In this document: positions 1 through 10,200 of the stretch, piece by piece | Layout of the letters: each line of letters starts with the position of its first letter | Position numbering within the stretch: the first letter of the stretch is position 1 | DNA from: Aequorivita lipolytica | GTDB taxonomy: Bacteria; Bacteroidota; Bacteroidia; Flavobacteriales; Flavobacteriaceae | DNA length: 64,000 nt | Direction: 5' to 3' | NCBI RefSeq assembly: GCF_007997135.1 | Contig: NZ_VORU01000003.1 | Span: forward strand, 248,001 to 312,000 | The notes under the pieces: generated by a model | What the model saw: the letters and a program-made list of their open reading frames with translations, nothing else | Database searches by the model: none | Told to the model about the DNA's origin: nothing | Program-made: the position numbers and the translations under genes

Positions 1-975
1 CACAATATAGTCTTCAATGCCGTCTAAAACAACTAGTTTTTTTGAATCGGTAAAAACCATATTGCTTTTTGAGTTCATCAGAAGTGTTTCAGCATTAACT
101 ACTGCATTTTGATTTTCATCTTTCTCCAATTTATCGTAAAGTGCACCCCAGGTTCCCAAATCGTTCCAATCAAACGTAGCTTTTTTCACAAAAACATTTG
201 CCGCTTTTTCAAGAATTCCGTAGTCTATGGAAATATTTTCTGCTTCGGGATATTTTTTATCGATAAAATGCCTTTCTTCGGAAGTATTTAAAACATCAAC
301 CCCTTTTGAAAATAAAGAATTCATTTCAGCTAAATGCTTTTCAAAGGAATCAACAATACTTTTAGCGCTCCAAATGAAGATTCCCGCATTCCAAAGAAAA
401 TTTCCAGCGGCCAGAAACGCTTTCGCAGTTTCATAATCGGGCTTCTCTCGAAATTGTTTCACTATTTTTATTTCGGAAGCATCGCTTTTATCACTTTCAA
501 TATATCCATAACCAGTGTTTGGGAAAGTTGGCGCAACGCCCAAAGTAAGCAAAACATCCTCTCGTTGGGCAGCATCAAAACAGGTTTGCACATCACTGGC
601 AAAAGCAGTTTCATCCTCAATCCAATGGTCGCTTGGCGCTACCAGCATGAGTGCTTCTGGATTTTCTTTTCTAATTTTTAAAGCTGAAAGCAAAATACAC
701 GGCGCGGTATTGCGCATTGCAGGCTCTAGAACCACTTGTTTTTCTGAAATTTCTGGCAGTTGTTTTAGCGTAATCTCCAGATATACAGTATTGGTAAGAA
801 TGTATATATTTTCTGAAGGGATAATTTTATTGAGCCTCGAAAAGGTTTTTTGCAGCAAACTTTGCCCAGTTCCCAACATATCCTGAAATTGCTTTGGAAA
901 TTCTTGGGTGCTCACGGGCCAGAATCGTGAACCAATTCCACCAGCCATAATTACTGCGTAATAATTTTTGTTCAT
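1..975 (-). CDS. manC: Mannose-1-phosphate guanylyltransferase, 3' end cut by the window
   Basis: Transfers GMP from GTP to mannose-1-phosphate to give GDP-mannose, a cytoplasmic precursor of polysaccharides and glycans. The minus strand is open from the ATG at 975 to base 1 without a stop (325 codons), so the C-terminus lies outside the window; related proteins run to about 355 residues, so roughly 30 are missing. The N-terminal nucleotidyltransferase signature is clear: AVIMAGGIGSRFWPVS at residues 7-22, with the G-rich GTP-binding loop and the following Arg. Further in are VAPSDHWI and FREKP, which match the PADH- and EKP-like motifs of the family. No phosphomannose isomerase domain is visible in this part. 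I infer a single-domain enzyme. It lies 150 bases beyond the start of the SprT-like gene on the same strand. Confidence 0.9.
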   Translation of the reverse strand, partial: MNKNYYAVIMAGGIGSRFWPVSTQEFPKQFQDMLGTGQSLLQKTFSRLNKIIPSENIYILTNTVYLEITLKQLPEISEKQVVLEPAMRNTAPCILLSALKIRKENPEALMLVAPSDHWIEDETAFASDVQTCFDAAQREDVLLTLGVAPTFPNTGYGYIESDKSDASEIKIVKQFREKPDYETAKAFLAAGNFLWNAGIFIWSAKSIVDSFEKHLAEMNSLFSKGVDVLNTSEERHFIDKKYPEAENISIDYGILEKAANVFVKKATFDWNDLGTWGALYDKLEKDENQNAVVNAETLLMNSKSNMVFTDSKKLVVLDGIEDYIV

Positions 976-1124
976 TTAAAAAAGTTTAAAATTCTGGAGT
1001 TTAAGCGTTTAATAGCTCAGATAACTTTTTAAAAACCTTTAGCTTTTCAGATTTCTATTTCATCAATTTGAATTATATACAGTTTATAAACTCTTAAACA
1101 TATAAACTTATAAACTCTCTCAAC

Positions 1125-1721
1125 TCATTTTAAAAATTCCACCTCCGCATTCGGGTTAAAAAGATACGTTCTTCCAGTGGCAACCTCCAAACATTCAAAC
1201 CGTTTTACACGCTGTTTTCCACGTTTAAAAATTTTACCATTGTACAATCTAAAATGACCTCCGAAGGGGATTTCAAAGATATAGTTTTTATCGTTCTCGG
1301 GGTCAAATTGCTTTAATGCCAACGCCAATGCCGCATCCGTATCGCTCGAAGCTTTGGGGTTTTTGAAATGACGTGCTAGTAGTGGCAACAATTCATTTGG
1401 AAAAATGGTTGGCCTTAAATAGGGAAGCATCAATAGCTGAAAGGTACGCTTCCATTCCAGACCGTGTGGCTTTATGTGTCTTCCATGTTTTATAAAAGCC
1501 TCTAAATGTGCTATTTCGTGAACCAGCGTGATCAAAAACCGATACTTATTTAAAGAGGCATTTACTGTAATTTGGTGTTGTCCATTGGGCATTTTCCGAT
1601 AATCGCCATGGCGAGTCACTCGCTCATTCACAATTTTAAGATGTACATTGTGAGTTTTTATAAGCTCAAAAGCAGAATCTACGGAAGCTTGTGGAATGTA
1701 TTTTTCGAGGATTTCAGTCAT
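1125..1721 (-). CDS. SprT-like zinc metalloprotein
   Basis: 198-residue cytoplasmic protein of the SprT-like family, which includes bacterial SprT and the eukaryotic DNA-protein crosslink protease SPRTN; the bacterial role is poorly known. The zinc motif HEIAH is at residues 68-72 (H68, E69, H72), and H86 in KPHGLEW is the probable third ligand. The order fits the SprT core: a helix carrying HExxH, then a short loop and HGxxW. The usual C-terminal Cys-rich zinc ribbon is not evident; instead there is a basic segment (FKRGKQRVKRFECLEV). The gene starts 3 bases after the stop of the upstream SDR gene, so the two are very probably cotranscribed. Family assignment is firm; proteolytic function is inferred. 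Confidence 0.8.
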   Translation of the reverse strand: MTEILEKYIPQASVDSAFELIKTHNVHLKIVNERVTRHGDYRKMPNGQHQITVNASLNKYRFLITLVHEIAHLEAFIKHGRHIKPHGLEWKRTFQLLMLPYLRPTIFPNELLPLLARHFKNPKASSDTDAALALALKQFDPENDKNYIFEIPFGGHFRLYNGKIFKRGKQRVKRFECLEVATGRTYLFNPNAEVEFLK

Positions 1722-1724
1722 AAA

Positions 1725-2405
1725 CTATGGGGTTGTACTCGAAACCTGCAGTATTTTCCCATTGTAAAATTTATTCCCGCTAAGGGAAAAATCCAAAATA
1801 TACTCTGCCATTTCCGTTGCAGAAAGTGGCGCTTTAAACCCAGGGAAAGCTTCTTCAAGCATTTCAGTTTGCACTGAGCCAAGGGCCAAAACGTTGAATG
1901 ATGGGCCTGTTTCTTTGTATTCTTCCGCTAGCAATTCGGTTAAAGTGATGACTGCTCCCTTGCTACTGCTGTAGGCGCTAAGCCCCGGAAATTTAACACT
2001 GCCCTGTATTCCGCCCATGCTGCTAATATTTACAACATGTCCGTCAGTTTTCATAAATGGCAATGCTGTTTTTATTAAAGAAGCAACGCCAAAAACGTTC
2101 ACGCCATAACTTCTTTTAAACTCTTCGGCAGTTATTTCGGCAAAAGGTTTGTTTACCAAAAATCCTGCGTTGTTTATTAAAACATCCACAGTTTTCATAG
2201 CTTTTTGCAGATAGGCTGAAAGATTAACTACTTCAGGTTCATTTGCAATATCAAATTCCAATGCGGTTACGTTTTTCAGTTTTAAGTCTGAAACGGGTTT
2301 TGAGTTTCGCGAAAGCGCTAAAACGTTATGGCCAGCTTCTGAAAAAAGTTTTACCATTTCGAAGCCAATGCCACGGGAAGTACCTGTAATTATTACGTTT
2401 TTCAT
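1725..2405 (-). CDS. Short-chain dehydrogenase/reductase (SDR)
   Basis: 226-residue NAD(P)-dependent oxidoreductase of the classical SDR family. Visible are the Rossmann glycine motif TGTSRGIG (residues 7-14), NNAG at 78-81, the catalytic Ser of NISS (126-129), and YSSSK with Y145 and K149. The Arg in the glycine motif suggests a preference for NADP(H). The substrate cannot be told from sequence. At 226 residues it is slightly shorter than the usual 240-250. It lies 57 bases after pdhC and 3 bases before the SprT-like gene, all on the minus strand, so it may be read from the pdh transcript. Confidence 0.85.
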   Translation of the reverse strand: MKNVIITGTSRGIGFEMVKLFSEAGHNVLALSRNSKPVSDLKLKNVTALEFDIANEPEVVNLSAYLQKAMKTVDVLINNAGFLVNKPFAEITAEEFKRSYGVNVFGVASLIKTALPFMKTDGHVVNISSMGGIQGSVKFPGLSAYSSSKGAVITLTELLAEEYKETGPSFNVLALGSVQTEMLEEAFPGFKAPLSATEMAEYILDFSLSGNKFYNGKILQVSSTTP

Positions 2406-2462
2406 GTTTTTAAATAGACCGTTTTGTAAGCGCGCGATTAATCGCGCGCTTACTGCAATAGG

Positions 2463-4190
2463 TTACACAAACATCGTCACAGGATTTTCAATATACTGTC
2501 GCAATGTTTGAAGGAATTTCGCTCCCGTTGCACCGTCAACGGTTCTGTGGTCGCACGCCAAAGTTACCATCATCGTGTTTCCAATGGCAATCTGTCCATT
2601 TTTCACAACTGGCTTTTGAACAATTGCGCCAACGGATAATATAGCAGAATTAGGCTGATTTATAATGGAAGTAAATTCGGTTATCCCAAACATTCCAAGA
2701 TTTGAAACTGTGAACGTACTGCCCTCCATTTCCTGTGGAGTAATTTTTTTGTTACGCGCTTTTCCGGCAAGTTCTTTTACCTGCCCGCCTATTTGCGAAA
2801 ACGTCATTTGGTCTGCAAATTTAAGTACAGGAACCAACAATCCTTCATCAACCGCAACTGCAACGCCTATGTGAATATGTTTTGCAATTTTTGTAGCTTC
2901 TTGCGTCCATTGGCTGTTTACTCGCGGATGTTTTCTTAAAGCCATCGCACAAGCTTTTATAACCATATCATTGAAGGAAATTTTCACATCCGGATCGGCA
3001 TTTATTGCTTCGCGAGCAGCGATTGCTTGATCCATATCCAACTCAACTGTCAAATAGTATTCCGGCGCTGAAAATTTGGATTCGCCCAAACGTTTTGCAA
3101 TTGTCTTGCGCATTTGGGAATTTTTCACCTCCTCAAAACTTTCAGTTCCTACGGGAACGTAAGCTTGTTCGCCGCCAGCAGCTGGTTGATAGTTTTCAAT
3201 ATCGCTTTTTACAATACGGCCGTTTTCACCACTTCCACGAACTTGGCGCAAGTTGATTCCCTTCTCTTCTGCCAATTTTTTGGCCAAAGGCGAAACGAAA
3301 ATACGTCCTTCGTTTGTAGTGTGTGTCGCTTCTGTTTTGTTTTCTGAAACAGTTTCTTTTTTTGTCTCTTTCTCTTTGGAAACATCTTTTGAAGGCTCTT
3401 TGATATCTTCTTTCTCCTCATCCTCCGAACCTTTAGCGGAGGAGGACCCATCTTTGAAGTTTTCAGCAACCCCAGAAACATCCGTTCCTTTTGGGCCAAT
3501 GATTGCAAGCAAGGCATCAACCGAAGCTGATTCGCCTTCGCCCAGACCAATCTTTAAAAGCGTTCCTGAGTAGAACGATTCAAATTCCATGGTGGCTTTA
3601 TCGGTTTCAATTTCTGCGAGAATATCTCCCTCTTCCACTTTATCGCCTTCTTTTTTCAGCCAACTAGCAACAGTGCCTTCAGTCATCGTATCGCTCAAGC
3701 GTGGCATTGTAATTACCTGAACACCTTCAGGTAGTTCAGACTTTCCTGAGCTTTTAGAAGAGCTGGATGATTGCTTTTTTTCATCTGAAGAATTTTCAGA
3801 TTCTTCTTCGGAATCCTTTTCTTCGGAAGCCTTTTCGGAAGTGTCATCATCATCATCCTTTTTCTTAGTTTTTGTATTATCGTCCTTGGAATCATCTTCC
3901 TTTGATTTTTTTTCGGAAGATTTTCCTTCTATCAAATCTGAAATATCCTCGTCCTTTTTTCCGATAATCGCCAAAAGTGTATCTACCGGCGCAGTTTCGC
4001 CTTCATTAATTCCTATGTGAAGCAATGTTCCTTCATGGAAAGATTCAAACTCCATGGTGGCCTTGTCCGTTTCAATTTCGGCAAGAATGTCACCTTCCTT
4101 TACAGTATCGCCTACTTTTTTAAGCCAGGTTGCTACCGTTCCTTCTTCCATCGTGTCGCTCAAACGCGGCATGTTTATTACTTCTGCCAT
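2463..4190 (-). CDS. pdhC: Pyruvate dehydrogenase complex E2, dihydrolipoamide acetyltransferase
   Basis: 575-residue core enzyme of the pyruvate dehydrogenase complex; moves the acetyl group from lipoamide to CoA. Domains in order: lipoyl domain 1 (about 1-78, lipoylated K43 in ETDKATMEF), a very acidic Lys/Glu/Asp/Ser linker (about 90-150), lipoyl domain 2 (about 157-234, K198), a second charged linker, the peripheral subunit-binding domain (about 296-335, FVSPLAKKLAEEKGI), and the catalytic acyltransferase domain. The active-site motif DHRTVDG is near the end, with H548 and D552. Only 3 bases separate it from the stop of pdhA upstream, so the two are translated from one message. An E1-beta gene is not in the window; in related bacteria it is encoded elsewhere. 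Confidence 0.95.
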   Translation of the reverse strand: MAEVINMPRLSDTMEEGTVATWLKKVGDTVKEGDILAEIETDKATMEFESFHEGTLLHIGINEGETAPVDTLLAIIGKKDEDISDLIEGKSSEKKSKEDDSKDDNTKTKKKDDDDDTSEKASEEKDSEEESENSSDEKKQSSSSSKSSGKSELPEGVQVITMPRLSDTMTEGTVASWLKKEGDKVEEGDILAEIETDKATMEFESFYSGTLLKIGLGEGESASVDALLAIIGPKGTDVSGVAENFKDGSSSAKGSEDEEKEDIKEPSKDVSKEKETKKETVSENKTEATHTTNEGRIFVSPLAKKLAEEKGINLRQVRGSGENGRIVKSDIENYQPAAGGEQAYVPVGTESFEEVKNSQMRKTIAKRLGESKFSAPEYYLTVELDMDQAIAAREAINADPDVKISFNDMVIKACAMALRKHPRVNSQWTQEATKIAKHIHIGVAVAVDEGLLVPVLKFADQMTFSQIGGQVKELAGKARNKKITPQEMEGSTFTVSNLGMFGITEFTSIINQPNSAILSVGAIVQKPVVKNGQIAIGNTMMVTLACDHRTVDGATGAKFLQTLRQYIENPVTMFV

Positions 4191-4193
4191 TGC

Positions 4194-5192
4194 TTATAAT
4201 TTATCTGATAAAAAAGGGTAATCCTCTTGTTCGTACACAGCGTCAAACATCAAGTTTTTCTCAGGATATGGTGAATCTTCAGCAAACTTTTCGCACTCCT
4301 TCACCCTATCTTTTACCTTTTTGTCAATTTTTTTAATTTCTGCTTCGGTCGCCCATTTGTTTTCATAAATTTGATGAAGCACGTATGTAATTGGATCTTC
4401 CTCTTGCTTTTTGGCAACTTCGTCTTTGGTACGATAATGTTGCGCATCACTCATAGAGTGGCCGCGATAACGATAGGTTCGCAATTCTAGGAAAGTTGGG
4501 CCATCACCGCGACGGGCACGTTTTATTGCTTCGTCCATTTCTTTTGCAACCACTTCTGGTTTCATTGCATCAACCGGCTTGCACGGCATTTCATAGCCAA
4601 GACCAAGCTTCCAAATGTCAGTATGGTTTGCTGTTCTCGCAACGGAAGTTCCCATTGCGTAACCGTTGTTTTCTACACAGAAAACTACTGGAAGTTTCCA
4701 AAGCATTGCAAGGTTAAACGTTTCGTGAAGCGAACCTTGACGCGTTGCGCCATCGCCCATATAAGTTAGGGTTACAGCATCTCTGTCGAAATATTTATCG
4801 GCAAAAGCAAGACCAGCACCTAGCGGAATTTGCCCACCTACAATACCGTGACCGCCGTAAAAACGATGTTCTTTGGAAAAAATATGCATAGAGCCACCCA
4901 AGCCTTGCGAGGTTCCTGTGGCTTTTCCATATAATTCTGCCATTACTTTTTTAGGATCCACACCCATACCAATAGGCTGTACGTGGTTTCGGTAAGCCGT
5001 GATCATTCTATCTTTTGAAAGGTCCATTGCGTGCAATGCACCAGCCAGAACAGCTTCCTGACCGTTATAAAGGTGCAGAAAGCCTCTTACTTTTTGATTG
5101 ATATATACTTGCGCCAGTTTATCTTCAAACTTGCGCCAAAAAAGCATGTTTTCGTACCAATCCAGATACGTTTTTTTGGTGATTTTCTTCAT
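4194..5192 (-). CDS. pdhA: Pyruvate dehydrogenase E1 component, alpha subunit
   Basis: 332-residue thiamine-diphosphate-dependent subunit that, with E1-beta, decarboxylates pyruvate and reductively acetylates the lipoyl groups of E2. The ThDP/Mg motif begins at GDG (146-148, in YMGDGATRQG) and ends at VENN (173-176). The loop YRYRGHSMSD (about 242-251) corresponds to the mobile active-site loop that carries phosphorylatable serines in mitochondrial E1. Length is typical for a heterotetrameric-type alpha subunit. It is the first gene of the pdhA-pdhC unit, with a good promoter at 5238-5269. The next gene upstream on the same strand, cdd, is separated by a repeat-rich spacer. Confidence 0.95.
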   Translation of the reverse strand: MKKITKKTYLDWYENMLFWRKFEDKLAQVYINQKVRGFLHLYNGQEAVLAGALHAMDLSKDRMITAYRNHVQPIGMGVDPKKVMAELYGKATGTSQGLGGSMHIFSKEHRFYGGHGIVGGQIPLGAGLAFADKYFDRDAVTLTYMGDGATRQGSLHETFNLAMLWKLPVVFCVENNGYAMGTSVARTANHTDIWKLGLGYEMPCKPVDAMKPEVVAKEMDEAIKRARRGDGPTFLELRTYRYRGHSMSDAQHYRTKDEVAKKQEEDPITYVLHQIYENKWATEAEIKKIDKKVKDRVKECEKFAEDSPYPEKNLMFDAVYEQEDYPFLSDKL

Positions 5193-5237
5193 CTATCTAC
5201 TATATGGTTCCTAACAGGAAATTTTTTAAACGGATAA

Positions 5238-5269
5238 CAAAAATAGCACTTTAAAAGGTTAAATCACAA
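5238..5269 (-). promoter_or_regulatory. Bacteroidota-type promoter of pdhA
   Basis: On the minus strand, TTG (5269-5267) and TATTTTTG (5245-5238) are separated by 21 bases, matching the flavobacterial TTG / TAnnTTTG pattern. The start site would fall near 5231, leaving a leader of about 38 bases before pdhA. The -33 TTG lies inside the edge of the adjacent repeat element. Confidence 0.6.
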
Positions 5270-5460
5270 ATTCCAAATTCCAAAATCAAATAAAATTCCA
5301 AATTTCAAGCACCAAATTCCAAATAAATAACAAAATTCAAAAAACAAAGTCCAAACAAACTTCAAATGAAAACAAGCTTCTGATTTTAGAAAGCAGAAAA
5401 GCTTGAATTTTGAATTTTGTTTATTGAGATTTATTTGGAACTTGAGATTTGGCGCTTTAT
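5266..5460. repeat. AAATTCCAAAT inverted repeat, copy A
   Basis: AT-rich imperfect inverted repeat between cdd and pdhA. The left part is rich in CCAAATTCCAAATAAAT; the right part (about 5403-5458) carries the complementary ATTTATTTGGAACTTGAG and TTGAATTTTG strings. The arms could form a long hairpin. The same words recur at 26278, 29822 and 46764. No coding potential was recognised. Confidence 0.75.
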
Positions 5461-5462
5461 TT

Positions 5463-5945
5463 TCAGAGGTATTTCGCATCAAAGCCCAATGGCAGCAAAT
5501 CCATTACTGAAGCGACTTTAATTATTTCACCGGTTTCGCCCATAAAGTAGATTGTGATAGGACTTTTCTGCTTTTGCTCGTACTCTGCTAGAGATTGACG
5601 GCAAGCACCGCAGGGCGCAATAGCTTCAGCTACTTCGTGGCTTTCGGCGCGAACTGTGATTGCTAATGCGGTAATGGTTTCATTGGGGAAATTGGCGCCA
5701 GCACTAAAAACAGCAACCCTTTCAGCGCAAAGTCCAGAGGGAAAAGCCGCATTTTCCTGATTGTTGCCCATAACGATTTTCCCTGAAGAAAGCCGAAGCG
5801 CTGCCCCCACCTTGAAACGCGAATAAGGCGCATAAGCATTTTCACGTGCTTGCTGCGCCTTATTTATTAATTCTTGAATGTTCTTTGGAAGTTCTGAAAC
5901 AGTTTCAAAAACTTCTAGTTGAATTTCAATTTTTTGTTTTTTCAC
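5463..5945 (-). CDS. cdd: Cytidine deaminase
   Basis: 160-residue enzyme that deaminates cytidine and deoxycytidine to uridine and deoxyuridine in pyrimidine salvage. The zinc site is complete: CAE at 73-75 (Cys ligand and catalytic Glu75) and PCGAC at 111-115 (C112 and C115). An N-terminal extension of about 20 residues precedes the fold; the substrate-binding NNQENAAFPSG segment is at 61-71. Length suits the homotetrameric type, with extra residues at the N-terminus. It lies between porV (87 bases upstream) and the pdh genes, an order that recurs in Flavobacteriaceae. Confidence 0.93.
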   Translation of the reverse strand: MKKQKIEIQLEVFETVSELPKNIQELINKAQQARENAYAPYSRFKVGAALRLSSGKIVMGNNQENAAFPSGLCAERVAVFSAGANFPNETITALAITVRAESHEVAEAIAPCGACRQSLAEYEQKQKSPITIYFMGETGEIIKVASVMDLLPLGFDAKYL

Positions 5946-6032
5946 TTGCTAGTTTATGAGTTTAGATGTTTATTAGTTTAAAAGTTCGAAAGACAGATTT
6001 CAAGTGATAACTTTTAAACATTTAAACTTATT

Positions 6033-7253
6033 TTAATACTCGTCGTAGGTATCGCCAAAGTTAAAGGTTAAACCAAAGCGAAGGGTTCCATCTACAGGAG
6101 TGACAACAGTGCCTAATCCAAAAAGATAGGATATGTCAATATTTATTGTAGTATAACGAAAGCCCGCACCAAAAGAAGCAAATTTCCTTCCACCCTTATC
6201 ATCGCTTTCATTAAAATAACCAGCTCTAAAAGCGAATACATCTTGATACCAATATTCTGCACCAAGCGCCCACGTAAATTCTCTCAATTCTTCACTAAAA
6301 CCTCCTGGTGCATCACCGAAAGACTGAAACATACCTTTTACGAAGGTAACATTGTTGTCTTTACCCTCAAATATTGCACGATTATCTATTACCTCTTCTC
6401 CAGGATCTTGAACACCGTTACCATTATCATCCACAAATTCAGTTCCGCGAATAGGTGGCGTGGGTACTAAAAGTTTATTCACTTCAGCAGAAACACCAAC
6501 CTTGTTGTATTCATCGAGAATAAAGTCAAATCCACCACCAAGAGCAAGTTTGGTTGGCAAAAAACTTTCTGACCCTGCTTCATCATATTTCAGTGTTGGA
6601 CCAATGTTTGAAATATTGAATCCCATTCTCCAACGGCCGTCAAAATCATTATAAGGAATTTCTTCACTTTGGTAATAACCAGCGATATCCACAGCAAAAG
6701 AACCAGCTGCAGAGGCATCTTCTTGAGCAATCTGTAACTTTAAATCAGATCTAAGATAACGTCCCGCTACAGCCATCGCAAAACGCTCACTAAGACGAAG
6801 GGAGTATGAAACATCAAAAGTAAGTTCATTCGGACTCAAAATTAAAGGCAACTGCTCTGCAGTTTCTCGAGCTTCAATTTCACCGAGTTTAAAATAACGA
6901 AAACTCACACCAAGAGCACTCCGTTCGTTCAAACGGTTGTAATACGTAAGATTACCTAAAAAGATATCATTCACTAACTTGCTTAAGTAGGGAGTATAAG
7001 TAACACCAACTCCTTGTTTTGAAAGTGCAAAGGCATATTTTGCAGGGTTCCATTGTTGTGAAAAGGCATCAGCTGAAGTTACAACACCTATATCTCCCAT
7101 ACCACCAGCTCTTGGATCTGCAGCTATCAAAACAAAGGGTACTCCTGTCGTAATAACTCTTGAATCGCCGCCATTAGGAACGATAATAGTTTCTTGGGAA
7201 TGAGCCTGAAAAGCGACTAAACATACTAAAACTGGAATAAATAATTTCTTCAT
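6033..7253 (-). CDS. porV: T9SS outer-membrane protein PorV
   Basis: 406-residue outer-membrane beta-barrel of the FadL-like fold. PorV (LptO) carries T9SS substrates from the translocon to the attachment complex that contains PorU. A signal peptide (MKKLFIPVLVCLVAFQAHSQ) is followed by the typical PorV start, a GG-rich segment with ADPRAGGMGDIGVVTSADAF and QQWNPAKYAF. The remainder alternates amphipathic strands and ends in LRFGLTFNFGDTYDEY. It starts 34 bases after the porU stop on the same strand, so the two T9SS genes form one unit. Assignment rests on recognisable family motifs and on the neighbouring porU. Confidence 0.93.
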   Translation of the reverse strand: MKKLFIPVLVCLVAFQAHSQETIIVPNGGDSRVITTGVPFVLIAADPRAGGMGDIGVVTSADAFSQQWNPAKYAFALSKQGVGVTYTPYLSKLVNDIFLGNLTYYNRLNERSALGVSFRYFKLGEIEARETAEQLPLILSPNELTFDVSYSLRLSERFAMAVAGRYLRSDLKLQIAQEDASAAGSFAVDIAGYYQSEEIPYNDFDGRWRMGFNISNIGPTLKYDEAGSESFLPTKLALGGGFDFILDEYNKVGVSAEVNKLLVPTPPIRGTEFVDDNGNGVQDPGEEVIDNRAIFEGKDNNVTFVKGMFQSFGDAPGGFSEELREFTWALGAEYWYQDVFAFRAGYFNESDDKGGRKFASFGAGFRYTTINIDISYLFGLGTVVTPVDGTLRFGLTFNFGDTYDEY

Positions 7254-7287
7254 ATTAATAAATTTTGGACAAATATAATTTTAATTT

Positions 7288-10200
7288 TTAAAGGATGACG
7301 AGTTTCTCGAATTTTTCAGCCCGCTGATTTGTTAACGTAGATCTTACGGTAATCTTGTACACATACACACCTTTTCCGATGCGGTCTCCAAAATCGTCCC
7401 GACCATCCCACACAATATCGCGCGACAAAAATCCGTCGGTATTAATTATTTGGTTTTTAGTCCACACTACCTTTCCCGTTACTGTAAAAACCTGTACCTG
7501 AACCTCCAAAGGCTCAAAAGCGCGGTTGTGATTAAACCAAAACTCTGTATAATTCACAAAGGGATTTGGGTAGTTAAGCACACGGTTTATTTCTAACTTA
7601 TCATTACCAGCAACAATAAATTGAATTTCGGCGGTGGATGAATTATTGTAAACATCCCAAGCTTTAAGGGTTAATGTATGCAGCCCATCTTCAAGATCGC
7701 GAAATTTGAAGTTAGTTTTTCCGGTAGTATAATCGTCCACTTCGGCTTGGTAAAATTCATTCAAAACAAATGGATTGGATTCATCTCCATCTAAAATTGC
7801 AACAATATCATGGCCTATACCACTTGCTGTATTAATACCATTGGGATCTTCTAGGTTTACGAGAAGTATGGGAGAATCATCCGTAATTCCACCTGAAACA
7901 AAACTTTCATCATTCATAAAGAGCCTTATTAAAGGACCTTCGTTGTCTTCTGGCGCATTTTCATTAAGACCGCCTACATTAAGATCAAGATTTACTCCAC
8001 TTTGGTCTTCCAGCGCATTATCCTTTTTAGCGTAAAGGCTTACCCTTCCTTTGCCCACGGGTATTTGAATATCGCGAGGTACCACAAATTCAATCTCAAA
8101 TAGCCCATTGGAAATCGATGCTTGTCCATTAAAGAGCCCTTCGCCTAAAGTTGTAAAGTCCATTTTAAACCCATGATTATCGTTGTCTAAAGTTTGCCGC
8201 ATCACATTTTTGTCAAAAATTTTTGTTTCCAGCACTCCATTATAATCCGTCATAAGCATACCTGCCTCGTTTACTACTTCACCTTCAAGTTTTATTTTGC
8301 TCAATGCCTTCAAAGTATCCGTAGCCTGATCTATTGGCACGCCGTTTAGCTTGGTTAACCGTATGCTTTTCTTCGGAAAAGCGAGCGGCATTGCGGGATC
8401 ACCCAAATAAAAAACTACCCGTCTAAGCGCTGTTCCCGCACCAAGGGTTTGTTTGGCCAAGCGGAGCCCTTCAGCTGGAGTATTCGGATTGTCTGTACCA
8501 AATCCGAAAAGTTCATTGGCCAATTCCTTATTAAAAGTAACTCCTGTATTAATAAAAATTGCGCGTGTGGTTGTTACCAACGAAATTGCCCCGCCTTCCC
8601 TATTTTGATAGGTAAGCTCCCCAGCAGTAATGCGCAACGGATTGTCAAATTTTGTGAATTCGCACGTAACCGTAATTATACAAGGTAGTTTGTCTTTATT
8701 TTTGAAATCCTCTCCAGTTTGTTTTGTATAGATTGCTTCTTGCGCAAGACCGTCTTCACCTCCGTGACCAAAATAATCCATAATTATGGCGCCCACCTCT
8801 ATTGCGCTTTTAATTGCATCGTTTACTTCGGGATACCGGTTACCGCCCGCAGAAGTTTCTTGTTTGAATGCGTCAGAATGTATTTTTTTTACGTTGATGA
8901 AAGGTTTTTCAAATGCAATTTGATCACCAAGATTATCCAGTTCTACTTCTAAAATTTCCTCACCCGGTTCATCAACATCATCAGAAATAAGTACAAAATT
9001 GTTTCGCCAGTTTCCATAGGAAGATTTTTCATTATACCTTACAATTTTATCAACCATTGCATTTGCCAAGGAAACATTATCAACCACAATCCTTCCCATA
9101 GCAATATCCAGCAAATCTATATCTGATCTTAATCCAATTGTTCCTTCATTTTCATCCATATTTCCAAAAAAATCATCAGACATAAAGGAGCTGCTGCTGC
9201 TGATACCCAAAAGGGTGTGAAAGGTTGGTACAATATTATTGTTATTCGCAAGCCTGTTTTTATAATCTATTGAAGTATCTCCCATTATACCCACATACTT
9301 TATACGTTTTGAGGGCGTGGAAGCATTGTAGTAAACGTATCTAATAAAATTTCTGATGGCACTTATATCTTGCCTGCCAGAGCTGAACTCTTCATAAATT
9401 TTATCTGTTGTCACTACTTTTACATTAAGCCCCTGAAATTCATTATTGTGTCGAGCCAAACGCAGTGCGGGTTGAATAAGGAAAGGAGCTGTAATAATTA
9501 TATAATCTACATCTTTAAAATTGCCCGATTCATCCTTAAATATAGTTCCTTTTAAATTTTGATTTTGAACAACCGGCTGGGCTATTTTGGTGGGAATGTA
9601 GTAATTGCCAGGGTTAATGGCCACATAATTGCGAACCTCACCAAGGGTTTGTTTAAAACCAAATGTAGAAGCATTGCCTTCATTCTGCTTTGATGTAATA
9701 AACTGAAAGTCGGTAACATCCCAAACCTGGGAAAACTGCGAGGCATTACTTATTTGATATTCTCCCACACCGCTTAAAGTGGCTGCATTATTATATTGAA
9801 AAGCTAGCTGCCCACCTGCACCGCTCAATTGACGCACCGCCCATAGACCAATATAATCCAAATAGCCAATACTTGATGGATTGCCAGCATTGTTATACAT
9901 CAAATCTACAGTAACAGTTGCACTGGCTGCGGGAATTTCCTCAGTCAACTCTTTCATACTTATCTGCCCGCCATCACCTAAGGCTGTAAAATTAAGTGGA
10001 TCTAAACTAGTGCTATTAATGGAAACCGCCATTGAAGTAGCGCTTTCGGAAACTGCAGCAGCTTTTACAATTAAATTCATCGGTTTACCGGCAACAATAT
10101 TGGGAAACTCGAAGCTATAACTTTGTTCGCTCTCAATATCAAAACGGTTTCCAAACCATTTTCTGCCCAATTTTGTAGGGCTTTCCTCATCTTTTTCATG

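Noticed and set aside
227-886. Plus-strand open frames opposite the first gene
   Set aside because: They are antisense to a well-supported nucleotidyltransferase and have no recognisable motif.
5264-5482. 72-codon minus-strand frame in the cdd-pdhA gap
   Set aside because: It consists almost entirely of the AT-rich inverted repeat and yields a low-complexity Phe/Leu/Asn protein.
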